This document shows, piece after piece, positions 52,966-60,649 of a DNA stretch of 64,000 bases. The stretch covers positions 1-64,000 of the forward strand of contig JALEKN010000049.1 of assembly GCA_022769125.1 (NCBI GenBank), read 5' to 3'. The stretch comes from Agathobacter sp. Lineage in GTDB: Bacteria; Bacillota; Clostridia; Lachnospirales; Lachnospiraceae. A program made the position numbers and the translations under genes. Under the pieces are notes generated by a model that saw only the letters and a list, made by a program, of their open reading frames with translations, was not told the origin of the DNA and ran no database searches. Each line of letters begins with the position of its first letter. The stretch's first letter is position 1.

Positions 52966-55266
52966 ATGAAAAAGTCAAAAGGTATTATTGTCATCGTCGT
53001 GATCCTGGCATGCCTGCTTGGTCTTGGATACTATGCAGGAACGATTGTCAAGGCAACCGGTGACAAGCAGAAGGACGCTTCGCAGGAAGCATCCGGCAAT
53101 GCGATCAAGCTTGGCCTTGATCTGTCCGGTGGTGTTTCTATCACATATCGCATCGTGGATGAAAATCCATCAGAGCAGGATATTGAGGACACCAAGTCAA
53201 AGCTCGAAGAACGTGCAGAGAGCTACACCACAGAATATGCGGTATACAAATCAGGCTCTGACCGTATCACGGTTGAGATCCCGGGCGTGTATGATGCAAA
53301 CGAAGTATTGGAAAGTCTTGGAAGCCCGGGATCTTTGTACTTCATCGTCCAGAAGGATTCTGACGGCAATGCAAACTACTCTTACGATTCAACAATCGCA
53401 TCCGAGCATCCGGACTGGGCTCCGTACAAGCTCAATTCCAGTATCGAGGATCTGATCGCAAACGGCTCGGTTATCCTGACCGGTTCCGATGTCAAGAGCG
53501 CAGATGCCGGATATCAGAGTGATTCCACACTTGGAACACAGAAGCCGGTTGTTGAATTAGCTTTTACCGATGAGGCTGCAAAGATCTTTGGTGAGGCAAC
53601 AACAAGCGCATATGCAAATAATGAGAGCATTGGTATCTACTATGATGATCATTTCATCAGCGTTCCGAATGTAAACGCAGCAATTACCGATGGTAACTGT
53701 ATTATCGAGGGCGAGGACAGCTATGAAGCTGCAAACCAGCTTGCAACCTTTATCCGTATCGGTGCCATCAGCTTAAAGCTTGAGGAACTTGAGTCTAACG
53801 TAGTAGGAGCTTCTCTCGGAGGACAGGCTCTTTCCAGCAGTGTTAAGGCCGGTGTGATCGGTCTTATCCTTGTCATGATCTTTATGATCGTCATGTACCA
53901 GTTGTCCGGTGTTGTTGCGTCTATCGGACTTGCAATTTACACCACACTCGTTGTTGCATTTATCTACCTGTTTGAGATTACGCTTACCTTGCCGGGTATC
54001 GCGGGTATCATCCTCGGAATCGGTATGGCGGTGGATGCGAATGTCATTATATTTGCCCGTATCCGGGAGGAAATCGCAAGCGGAAAAACGGTACTGACCT
54101 CTATCAATGAGGGATATAAGAAAGCATTATCTGCAATTCTTGATGGACAGGTTACCACCTTTATCGCAGCTCTCGTACTTATGATGCTTGGCTCCGGTAC
54201 AGTAAAGGGATTTGCATATACCCTTATGATCTCCATTGTGGTGTCTCTGTTTACGGCACTTGTTGTATCAAAGTACCTGACCCGTGCATTCTACGCAATC
54301 GGATTCAAGAGTGAAAAATTCTACGGACGTGCAAAGATGCGTAAGCAGATCAACTTCATCAAGTACCGCAAGGCATACTTTATTGCTTCCCTTTGTGTTA
54401 TCCTTGCAGGCTTTGTCGGAATGGGCGCATTTGCTGCAAGCGGCAAGCGTGCACTCAACTTTAGTCTTGAGTTCGTAGGCGGAACTTCTACAACCGTTGT
54501 ATTCAATCAGGATTACAGTGTCGATGAAGTTGAGAGCGAGATTGTTCCTGTTATCGCTGATGCAATTGGCGACACGAATATTCAGCCGTCTGCGGTTTCC
54601 GGAAGCAACAGTGTTGTATTTAAGACAAAGACACTTTCCCTTGAGCAGCGTGATGCCATGAACAATGCGCTCGTTGACAAGTTCGGTGTAGATGAGTCAA
54701 AGATCGAGAGCCGGAGCATCAGTTCGACCATTAGCGGAGAGATGAAGTCAAATGCAATCATGGCAGTTGTTGTCGCATGTATCTTCATGCTTCTTTACAT
54801 CTGGTTCCGTTTCAAGGACCTCCGCTTTGCGGCAGGTGCAATCCTTGCACTGGTACATGATGTACTTGTTATGCTTACTGCATATGCACTCATCCGTATC
54901 TCTGTCGGCAATACCTTTATCGCATGTATGCTGACCATCGTCGGATACTCTGTCAATGACACCATTGTTATCTTCGACCGTATCCGTGAGAACCTGCACA
55001 GTGTCAAGGTACAGAATCCGGAGACACTAGCTGATGCAGCAAATAAGTCACTGACCCAGACACTTTCAAGAAGTATCAATACTTCTATCACAACATTTGT
55101 CATGGTATTTTTGTTATTCGTGTTTGGAGTATCCTCCATCCGCGAGTTCTCATTACCGCTTATGGTAGGTCTGGCATCCGGTACTTATTCATCTATCTTT
55201 ATCGCAACCCAGCTGTGGTATGTGATGAAGCTTCATCTCGGAAAAGACAGACTGATCAAGAAGTAA
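52966..55266 (+). CDS. secDF: Fused protein-export membrane protein SecDF
   Basis: SecD and SecF use the proton-motive force to help proteins leave the Sec channel. Here they are fused in 766 residues, with about twelve helices. The SecD half has the LGLDLSGGVSITYRI motif near residue 50, the large outer domain, and GIAGIILGIGMAVDANVIIF (motif D5). The SecF half begins near 450 with the basic KMRKQINFIKYRK stretch, then FSLEFVGGTST, and has VGYSVNDTIVIFDRIREN. No yajC is adjacent. The location directly after the SCIFF maturase is common in Clostridia and might reflect shared export needs. Confidence 0.96.
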   Translation: MKKSKGIIVIVVILACLLGLGYYAGTIVKATGDKQKDASQEASGNAIKLGLDLSGGVSITYRIVDENPSEQDIEDTKSKLEERAESYTTEYAVYKSGSDRITVEIPGVYDANEVLESLGSPGSLYFIVQKDSDGNANYSYDSTIASEHPDWAPYKLNSSIEDLIANGSVILTGSDVKSADAGYQSDSTLGTQKPVVELAFTDEAAKIFGEATTSAYANNESIGIYYDDHFISVPNVNAAITDGNCIIEGEDSYEAANQLATFIRIGAISLKLEELESNVVGASLGGQALSSSVKAGVIGLILVMIFMIVMYQLSGVVASIGLAIYTTLVVAFIYLFEITLTLPGIAGIILGIGMAVDANVIIFARIREEIASGKTVLTSINEGYKKALSAILDGQVTTFIAALVLMMLGSGTVKGFAYTLMISIVVSLFTALVVSKYLTRAFYAIGFKSEKFYGRAKMRKQINFIKYRKAYFIASLCVILAGFVGMGAFAASGKRALNFSLEFVGGTSTTVVFNQDYSVDEVESEIVPVIADAIGDTNIQPSAVSGSNSVVFKTKTLSLEQRDAMNNALVDKFGVDESKIESRSISSTISGEMKSNAIMAVVVACIFMLLYIWFRFKDLRFAAGAILALVHDVLVMLTAYALIRISVGNTFIACMLTIVGYSVNDTIVIFDRIRENLHSVKVQNPETLADAANKSLTQTLSRSINTSITTFVMVFLLFVFGVSSIREFSLPLMVGLASGTYSSIFIATQLWYVMKLHLGKDRLIKK

Positions 55267-55293
55267 ATAAAATTATTTGCGCAAGCAAAAAGG

Positions 55294-55327
55294 AAGAGGA
55301 ACCGGCAGTGAGCTGGTTCCTCTTTTA
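55294..55327 (+). terminator. Terminator after secDF
   Basis: AAGAGGAACCGGC pairs with GCTGGTTCCTCTT (one G-U pair), with loop AGTGA, followed by TT. Confidence 0.85.
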
Positions 55328-55334
55328 AAATGAC

Positions 55335-55366
55335 TTGACATCTTCCGGGATTGTATCCAATATAGA
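55335..55366 (+). promoter_or_regulatory. Possible promoter of the DUF1294 gene
   Basis: A perfect TTGACA (55335-55340) is followed by CAATATAGA. The best -10, TATAGA (55361-55366), has a 20-base spacer, longer than ideal. Confidence 0.4.
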
Positions 55367-55418
55367 AGATAAGCTGGAGCGCCAGCTTCAGGATAAAAAG
55401 AACCGGGAGTAAGAGAAA

Positions 55419-55691
55419 ATGCGATATGCCGCGATCATTTATTTGATACTAATGAACTTGATAGGACTTTTTCTTATGGGGCTGGATAAGAGCAAAGCCA
55501 AAAGACATGCATGGCGCATACCGGAGCGGACGCTGTTTCTTGCAAGTCTGCTCGGTGGCAGTATCGGGACATGGGCGGGCATGTATCTGTTTAGGCATAA
55601 GACAAAGCACTGGTATTTTGTGGTGGGGATGCCGGCAATATTGGTAATGCAGATTGTAGCAGCGATTTTGATATGGAACCAGCTCGCATAA
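55419..55691 (+). CDS. DUF1294 small membrane protein
   Basis: This is a 90-residue protein with an N-terminal membrane helix, a cytosolic loop, MGLDKSKAKRHAWRIPERTL, a second helical stretch with ASLLGGSIGTWAGMYLFRHKT, and a last helix, FVVGMPAILVMQIVAAILI. The D-K-x-x-A and R-I-P-E motifs and the GGxxG...FRHKT motif are diagnostic of DUF1294. The function is unknown. CGGGAG lies nine bases before the ATG. It stands alone between the secDF terminator and the glyA promoter. Confidence 0.9.
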   Translation: MRYAAIIYLILMNLIGLFLMGLDKSKAKRHAWRIPERTLFLASLLGGSIGTWAGMYLFRHKTKHWYFVVGMPAILVMQIVAAILIWNQLA

Positions 55692-55714
55692 TATGCCGGA
55701 AAAGATTTTTCTTA

Positions 55715-55743
55715 TTGAAAACATTGAGTAGGTTGTCTATAAT
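55715..55743 (+). promoter_or_regulatory. Promoter of glyA-serS
   Basis: TTGAAA (55715-55720) and a perfect TATAAT (55738-55743) have 17-base spacing, 40 bases before glyA. Confidence 0.75.
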
Positions 55744-55782
55744 TAGTAGATATTATGAAAGAACAAGAAAAGGAGAATTGTC

Positions 55783-57030
55783 ATGTACACATTGGATGAT
55801 ATCAAAAGTGTTGATCCGGAAATCGCTGACGCAATCACCTCGGAGTTTGAGCGTCAGAACAGCCACATCGAGCTGATTGCCTCGGAGAACTGGGTAAGTC
55901 CGGCAGTCATGTCGGCAATGGGAAGCATTCTCACCAACAAATATGCGGAAGGTTATCCGGCACACAGATATTACGGCGGATGCGAATGTGTAGATGTTGT
56001 GGAGGAACTGGCAAGAGAGCGTGCAAAGGAGCTGTTCGGCTGTGAATATGTCAATGTTCAGCCGCATTCCGGTGCACAGGCAAACATGGCAGTAGAGTTT
56101 GCGGTATTGCAGCCGGGAGATACCCTTATGGGAATGAACTTAGATCACGGCGGACATCTGACTCACGGCTCACCTGCGAACTTCTCAGGAACATACTTCC
56201 ATATCGTTCCTTATGGCGTAAATGATGCCGGTTTTATAGATTATGACAAGGTGGAGAAGATCGCAAAGGAGAGCAAGCCGAAAATGATCATCGCCGGCGC
56301 TTCCGCTTATGCGAGAACCATCGACTTTAAACGTTTCCGCGAGATCGCAGATGAGGTTGGAGCAGTACTCATGGTTGACATGGCGCATATCGCTGGACTT
56401 GTTGCAGCTGGACTTCATCCAAGCCCGATTCCGTATGCAGATGTTGTTACCACGACCACACACAAGACGCTTCGCGGGCCTCGTGGTGGAATGATCTTAA
56501 GCAGCCAGGAATTTGCAGATAAGTATAAGCTCAACAAAGCAATCTTCCCGGGAACACAGGGCGGACCGCTGATGCATGTGATCGCTGCAAAGGCAATCTG
56601 CTTTAAGGAAGCACTTCAGCCGGAGTTTAAGGAATATCAGGCACAGATCATCAAGAATGCACAGGCACTCTGCAAGGGCTTGCAGTCACGCGGAATTAAG
56701 ATCGTTTCTGACGGAACAGACAATCATCTGATGCTTGTGGATCTGACACCGTTTGAGCTTACCGGCAAGGAAGTGGAAAAGTGGTTGGACGCTGCACACA
56801 TCACCGCCAATAAGAATACGATCCCGAACGATCCGAAGAGCCCGTTTGTCACAAGCGGCGTGCGCCTTGGAACACCGGCAGCAACTTCAAGAGGATTGAA
56901 AGAGGACGATTTTGATCAGGTCGCAGAGGCAATCGCAATGATCATCAAGAACGGCGAGTCTGCGATCGCTGATGCAAGAGCAATCGTAAAGACACTTACG
57001 GACAAGTATCCGCTTAAGAGTTTTTCATAA
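55783..57030 (+). CDS. glyA: Serine hydroxymethyltransferase
   Basis: This PLP enzyme interconverts serine and glycine and loads one-carbon units onto tetrahydrofolate. It has 415 residues, the normal length. Landmarks are [19 protein letters not shown], the [15 protein letters not shown] folate region, HSGAQAN, the [10 protein letters not shown] strand, and the PLP lysine in [14 protein letters not shown] (Lys228). AAAAGGAG precedes the ATG. It shares its operon with serS, a sensible serine-linked pair. Confidence 0.98.
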   Translation: MYTLDDIKSVDPEIADAITSEFERQNSHIELIASENWVSPAVMSAMGSILTNKYAEGYPAHRYYGGCECVDVVEELARERAKELFGCEYVNVQPHSGAQANMAVEFAVLQPGDTLMGMNLDHGGHLTHGSPANFSGTYFHIVPYGVNDAGFIDYDKVEKIAKESKPKMIIAGASAYARTIDFKRFREIADEVGAVLMVDMAHIAGLVAAGLHPSPIPYADVVTTTTHKTLRGPRGGMILSSQEFADKYKLNKAIFPGTQGGPLMHVIAAKAICFKEALQPEFKEYQAQIIKNAQALCKGLQSRGIKIVSDGTDNHLMLVDLTPFELTGKEVEKWLDAAHITANKNTIPNDPKSPFVTSGVRLGTPAATSRGLKEDDFDQVAEAIAMIIKNGESAIADARAIVKTLTDKYPLKSFS

Positions 57031-57055
57031 ATAAAGGTACTATTTTGGAGGAATT

Positions 57056-58345
57056 ATGATCGATTTAAAATTTTTACGTGAGAACCCGGAACTCGTAAAG
57101 GAAAACATTAAAAAGAAATTTCAGGAGCACAAGCTCCCGCTTGTCGATGAAGTAATCGAGCTGGATGCACAGTCAAGAGCTGCACAGCAGGAGGCAGATG
57201 CACTCCGCGCAAATAAGAACACGCTGTCCAAGCAGATCGGTGCTTTGATGGCACAAGGAAAGAAAGAAGAGGCAGAGGCAGTAAAGGCACAGGTTGCCGC
57301 AGACGCTGCACGCCTTGCAGAGCTTGAAGTGCAGGAGAAGGAGCTTTCTGAGAAAGTGACCGAGATCATGATGAAGATCCCGAACATCATTGATCCATCT
57401 GTTCCAATCGGACCGGATGACAGCTGCAATGTTGAAATCGAGAAGTTTGGTGAGCCGGTCGTACCGGAGTTTGAAATCCCATACCACACCGATATCATGG
57501 AGCGTTTTGACGGAATCGACCTTGATGCGGCAGGAAAGGTAGCCGGAAACGGATTCTACTATCTGATGGGAGACATTGCGAGATTACATTCCGCAATGAC
57601 TGCTTATGCGAGAGATTTCATGATCGGAAAGGGCTTTACTTATTGCATTCCGCCTTTTATGATCCGTTCAAACGTTGTAACTGGTGTTATGAGCTTTGAA
57701 GAGATGGATGCCATGATGTATAAGATCGAGGGTGAGGATCTCTACCTCATCGGTACTTCCGAACATTCTATGATCGGTAAGTTCATCGATACGATCAATG
57801 ACGAGAGCAAGCTGCCATATACACTGACCAGCTATTCTCCGTGCTTCCGTAAGGAAAAAGGTGCGCATGGCATCGAGGAGAGAGGCGTATACCGTATCCA
57901 CCAGTTTGAGAAGCAGGAGATGATCGTTGTCTGCAAGCCGGAAGAGTCCAAGTCTTGGTATGACAAGATGTGGCAGTATACAGTTGAGCTGTTCAGAAGT
58001 CTTGATGTTCCGGTCCGTACATTGGAGTGCTGCTCCGGTGACCTTGCAGACCTCAAGGTTAAGTCCTGCGATGTTGAAGCATGGTCTCCGCGTCAGAAGA
58101 AGTATTTTGAGGTCGGAAGCTGCTCTAACTTAGGAGATGCACAGGCAAGACGTCTTAAGATCCGCGTAAAGGGCGAGGATGGCAAGAAGTATTTTGCACA
58201 TACCTTAAACAATACCGTAGTTGCTCCACCGCGTATGCTGATCGCGTTTTTAGAGAACAACTTAAACGAGGATGGTTCTGTCAATATTCCAAAGGCGCTC
58301 CAGCCGTATATGGGTGGAACGGAGAAGCTTATCCCGAAGCATTAA
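57056..58345 (+). CDS. serS: Seryl-tRNA synthetase
   Basis: This class II synthetase charges tRNA-Ser. It has 429 residues. The N-terminal coiled-coil arm (about 28-105) grips the long variable arm of tRNA-Ser. Motif 2 is ERGVYRIHQFEKQEM. The region around motif 3 reads CCSGDLADLKVKSCDVEAWS and then EVGSCSNLGDAQARRLKIR. In most bacterial enzymes the last element is SSCSNFxDFQARR, so this protein belongs to a diverged SerRS branch. GGAGGA precedes the ATG, 25 bases after glyA. No T-box leader was seen. Confidence 0.95.
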   Translation: MIDLKFLRENPELVKENIKKKFQEHKLPLVDEVIELDAQSRAAQQEADALRANKNTLSKQIGALMAQGKKEEAEAVKAQVAADAARLAELEVQEKELSEKVTEIMMKIPNIIDPSVPIGPDDSCNVEIEKFGEPVVPEFEIPYHTDIMERFDGIDLDAAGKVAGNGFYYLMGDIARLHSAMTAYARDFMIGKGFTYCIPPFMIRSNVVTGVMSFEEMDAMMYKIEGEDLYLIGTSEHSMIGKFIDTINDESKLPYTLTSYSPCFRKEKGAHGIEERGVYRIHQFEKQEMIVVCKPEESKSWYDKMWQYTVELFRSLDVPVRTLECCSGDLADLKVKSCDVEAWSPRQKKYFEVGSCSNLGDAQARRLKIRVKGEDGKKYFAHTLNNTVVAPPRMLIAFLENNLNEDGSVNIPKALQPYMGGTEKLIPKH

Positions 58346-58365
58346 TCGCCATAGATGAGAATTAT

Positions 58366-58411
58366 GAAAAAGCGGTCACCTTATCTTATATTGGTAAGGG
58401 GACCGCTTTTG
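58366..58411 (+). terminator. Terminator after serS
   Basis: AAAAGCGGTC pairs with GACCGCTTTT, with an inner CCTTA/TAAGG stem; a short U-tract ends it. It also lies downstream of the convergent hydrolase gene. Confidence 0.85.
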
Positions 58412-58439
58412 GCGTACAAAGTGAAAAGGCGAAAGCCCT

Positions 58440-58994
58440 TTAAATTTCATTCAGGTATTCCTCTGTTGTCATCATTGCGACATGCAGCGGTGATAAACCT
58501 GACAGGACAAGCCTGGCTGCTTCTTCTTTTTCTACATCAAAGCCGGAGACTGCATCTGTCACATAGACGGTGTAGATTCCTTCATCAATAAGGGCCCAGA
58601 CCGTTGATAGGACACAGCATTCGGCCACAACCCCGGTTATGATAACACGGTCAGCTTTTTTTGCAGCGGCAAGGACTTCCGGGATTGCAAGAGAAGAGTA
58701 GACGGATTTGCTGTAAAGTGGGTAGCGGGTCAGTGCTTCGGCGAATTCCGGAAGCATCTCGTTACCCCATTCATTTGCGTTGATATGGGCATATTTGATG
58801 TTGTAATCCTTCCAGACGCCCTGTGGATTTTCAGGGGGGAGGAAACATGTAAAGATAACATCCTGGCATCTGCCGGAATTGATAATCTTCTGGATGTGTA
58901 AAGCTGCACCGCGTGTATTAAGGCAGGCCCATTCCTGACCCTCGGTATAGATGTTTTGCATATCAACAACGAGCAGCAGATCTTTTTTTGACAT
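58440..58994 (-). CDS. Isochorismatase-family cysteine hydrolase
   Basis: This is a 184-residue cytosolic hydrolase. The catalytic triad of the family is visible: Asp in LLLVVDMQN (about 10), Lys in RYPLYSKSVYS (about 100), and Cys in VVAECCVLST (about 135). The family includes nicotinamidases, isochorismatases and other amidases. The typical nicotinamidase metal-site pattern DxHxxxH is not visible, so nicotinamide is not assumed. ATG 58994 gives the family-type N-terminus MSKKDLLLVVDMQ; an in-frame upstream ATG adds 24 unlikely residues. The ribosome binding site is weak (GGAAAGAAG). Its promoter overlaps that of the divergent lipoprotein gene. Confidence 0.9.
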   Translation of the reverse strand: MSKKDLLLVVDMQNIYTEGQEWACLNTRGAALHIQKIINSGRCQDVIFTCFLPPENPQGVWKDYNIKYAHINANEWGNEMLPEFAEALTRYPLYSKSVYSSLAIPEVLAAAKKADRVIITGVVAECCVLSTVWALIDEGIYTVYVTDAVSGFDVEKEEAARLVLSGLSPLHVAMMTTEEYLNEI

Positions 58995-59037
58995 AAGTGG
59001 TTCTTCTTTCCTGTTTAAATTTAGTGGTTTTGGTAAA

Positions 59038-59066
59038 AGTATAAAGTAGAGCTCTTTTTTTGACAA
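59038..59066 (-). promoter_or_regulatory. Promoter of the hydrolase gene
   Basis: On the reverse strand TTGTCA (59061-59066) and TATACT (59038-59043) have 17-base spacing. The -35 occupies almost the same bases as the -35 of the rightward promoter. Confidence 0.65.
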
Positions 59067-59089
59067 GTCTTAGAGCACGGTGTTATAAT
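59060..59089 (+). promoter_or_regulatory. Promoter of the second FKBP-type lipoprotein gene
   Basis: A perfect TTGACA (59060-59065) and a perfect TATAAT (59084-59089) have 18-base spacing, 42 bases before the start. Confidence 0.75.
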
Positions 59090-59131
59090 GAACGTTATCG
59101 ACAACTGAGTACAATTAATGGAGAAAAACAA

Positions 59132-60247
59132 ATGAAAAACAAGAAGATATATGCACTTTTCCTTGTGGCAGCCTGCGTGTTGTGCGCATGTGGACAGGAG
59201 GAGAAAGCTGATACACATAAAATACAGACAGATTACGGGAATGTCCGCCTCTGCGACTACTCAGCCCTCACCGCAGATGAAATCGTATATGAGATCACAG
59301 ATGAGGATGTGGACGAGGAAATTGATAACCTTTTAAATGATTATATCCAATATACGCCAAAAGATTCCGCAGAGGACGGGGATTATGTGGAAGTGTATAT
59401 GACGGCGGTCGCGGACGGCAATGTACTGTTTGAATATCCACAGGAGGAGGGAGATACCTATGAGATCCTTCTGGGGTACAATGAGTTTGGCGCGGAGTTT
59501 GATGAAAAGCTCTTAGGTGTTTCTGCCGGGGATGAGTTGGAATTTGATGTTACCTATGGGCAGGATTATGAGGATGATGTTCTGGCAGGCCAGACGGTCA
59601 ATTACCAGATAAAGGTGGATTCAGTCGTGTATGAGACAGAACCACAACTGACAGACGAATTCGTGACAGAGACACTTGGGTATTCATCAGTGGACGATAT
59701 GCGCGCGCAGATAAAGGATGAGCTGTCCGCTTACTACAATTCAAATTCCGTGTCAAATGCGAAGGAAGAATTATTGCAGGAGGTGGTTGAGAACTCTGAT
59801 TGCAGTGATTATTCCAAAGATTTGTATCAGGAAGTGAAAGCACAGGTGGAGGATTCCTATGCAGAGTATATGGAGCCGCTTGGTGTATCAACACTTGACG
59901 GGGTATACGATGCTTTTGAAATGACAAGTGAGGATATCGACGAGGAAATTACAAATCGTGTATATCGCATGATGGCTGTGTATGCAATCGCGAAAGAACA
60001 GAATATTGAGATAACAGATGCGGAATATGAGGCAGGACTTGAGCGCTATGCGGCCAAATACACGCAGGACGATGCACAGGAATATACCACGGCAGATGTT
60101 GTGGCAAAGCTTGGAGAAGCCCAGGTCCGCTATAAGGTTCTGGAAGATAAGGTATTGGATTATCTCTATGCCAATGCAGCTGTTACGCAGGTAGTAGGAG
60201 TGATTGACTCGGACGAGGAAGAAGCAGAAGAGACTGCGGAAGAATAA
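59132..60247 (+). CDS. Second trigger-factor-like FKBP lipoprotein
   Basis: This is a 371-residue lipoprotein with signal MKNKKIYALF...LCAC, cysteine 20. It is a paralogue of the protein at 48143 but lacks the long linker. The middle domain (about 75-175) has EDGDYVEVYMTAVADGNVLF, AEFDEKLLGVSAGDELEFDV and QTVNYQIKV, following the FKBP strand order. The flanking regions are helical, acidic and trigger-factor-like. The C-terminus is an acidic DSDEEEAEE tail. Key aromatic FKBP active-site residues appear partly lost, so it may be a chaperone without isomerase activity. ATG 59132 follows TGGAGA; the upstream frame overlaps the promoter. Confidence 0.82.
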   Translation: MKNKKIYALFLVAACVLCACGQEEKADTHKIQTDYGNVRLCDYSALTADEIVYEITDEDVDEEIDNLLNDYIQYTPKDSAEDGDYVEVYMTAVADGNVLFEYPQEEGDTYEILLGYNEFGAEFDEKLLGVSAGDELEFDVTYGQDYEDDVLAGQTVNYQIKVDSVVYETEPQLTDEFVTETLGYSSVDDMRAQIKDELSAYYNSNSVSNAKEELLQEVVENSDCSDYSKDLYQEVKAQVEDSYAEYMEPLGVSTLDGVYDAFEMTSEDIDEEITNRVYRMMAVYAIAKEQNIEITDAEYEAGLERYAAKYTQDDAQEYTTADVVAKLGEAQVRYKVLEDKVLDYLYANAAVTQVVGVIDSDEEEAEETAEE

Positions 60248-60284
60248 AAAAGTACTTATGGAGATATGAGTGAATAGAAAGAGG

Positions 60285-60315
60285 AAACCGGTGCATGTGG
60301 CGTGCACCGGTTTTG
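60285..60315 (+). terminator. Terminator after the second lipoprotein gene
   Basis: AAACCGGTGCA pairs perfectly with TGCACCGGTTT, with a loop of seven to eight bases, followed by TGTT. Confidence 0.88.
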
Positions 60316-60541
60316 TTATGAAAAAGATTATGTGAAAAAATCTATTTTTTGGGAGGACCTCGCGTCCGAAGAGGCGAGGGATTATGAAAAAGAAAAGTTT
60401 TTCTTATCTATGATGTTAGTATATTCATTAATTGTGTCGCCCGTATGTGTGGATTATAGAATATTTGTAAATAAATTATGAACAAATTGTGCGTGACAAA
60501 AGTACTATAAAAAGTGTGTAAAAACAACGAAAAAGCAGGCG
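60316..60541 (+). other. Gene-free region with two small hairpins
   Basis: No convincing gene lies here. CCTCGC (60358-60363) can pair with GCGAGG (60374-60379) around a ten-base loop. A little further on GAAAAA and TTTTTC around 60386-60403 form a small AT stem, with TTATCTATGATG after it. The rest is very AT-rich. Together with the repeats downstream this is a long 5' region for the glf genes. Confidence 0.4.
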
Positions 60542-60580
60542 TTTAGCTATTCTTAAAGCAATCTTAAGGTAATATTAACT
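60542..60580 (+). repeat. Tandem 11-bp repeats (response-regulator-like binding site)
   Basis: TCTTAAAGCAA (60551-60561), TCTTAAGGTAA (60562-60572) and TATTAACTATA (60573-60583) place TTAA exactly every 11 bases (60553, 60564, 60575), with a degenerate fourth TTTA at 60542. Direct repeats at one helical turn are typical of OmpR/PhoB-type regulators, and TTAA cores resemble the Firmicute Pho box. Confidence 0.6.
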
Positions 60581-60603
60581 ATACGAATTCTATAAAATAT
60601 GAT
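60575..60603 (+). promoter_or_regulatory. Probable activated promoter of glf
   Basis: TTAACT (60575-60580), which is also the last repeat, stands 17 bases before TATGAT (60598-60603). A poor -35 overlapped by an activator site is the layout of a response-regulator-dependent promoter. An alternative TATAAA starts at 60591. Confidence 0.5.
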
Positions 60604-60649
60604 AATCTGATAGACAAAGATGAACAAATTTTAAGGAGAAGTATAGGAT

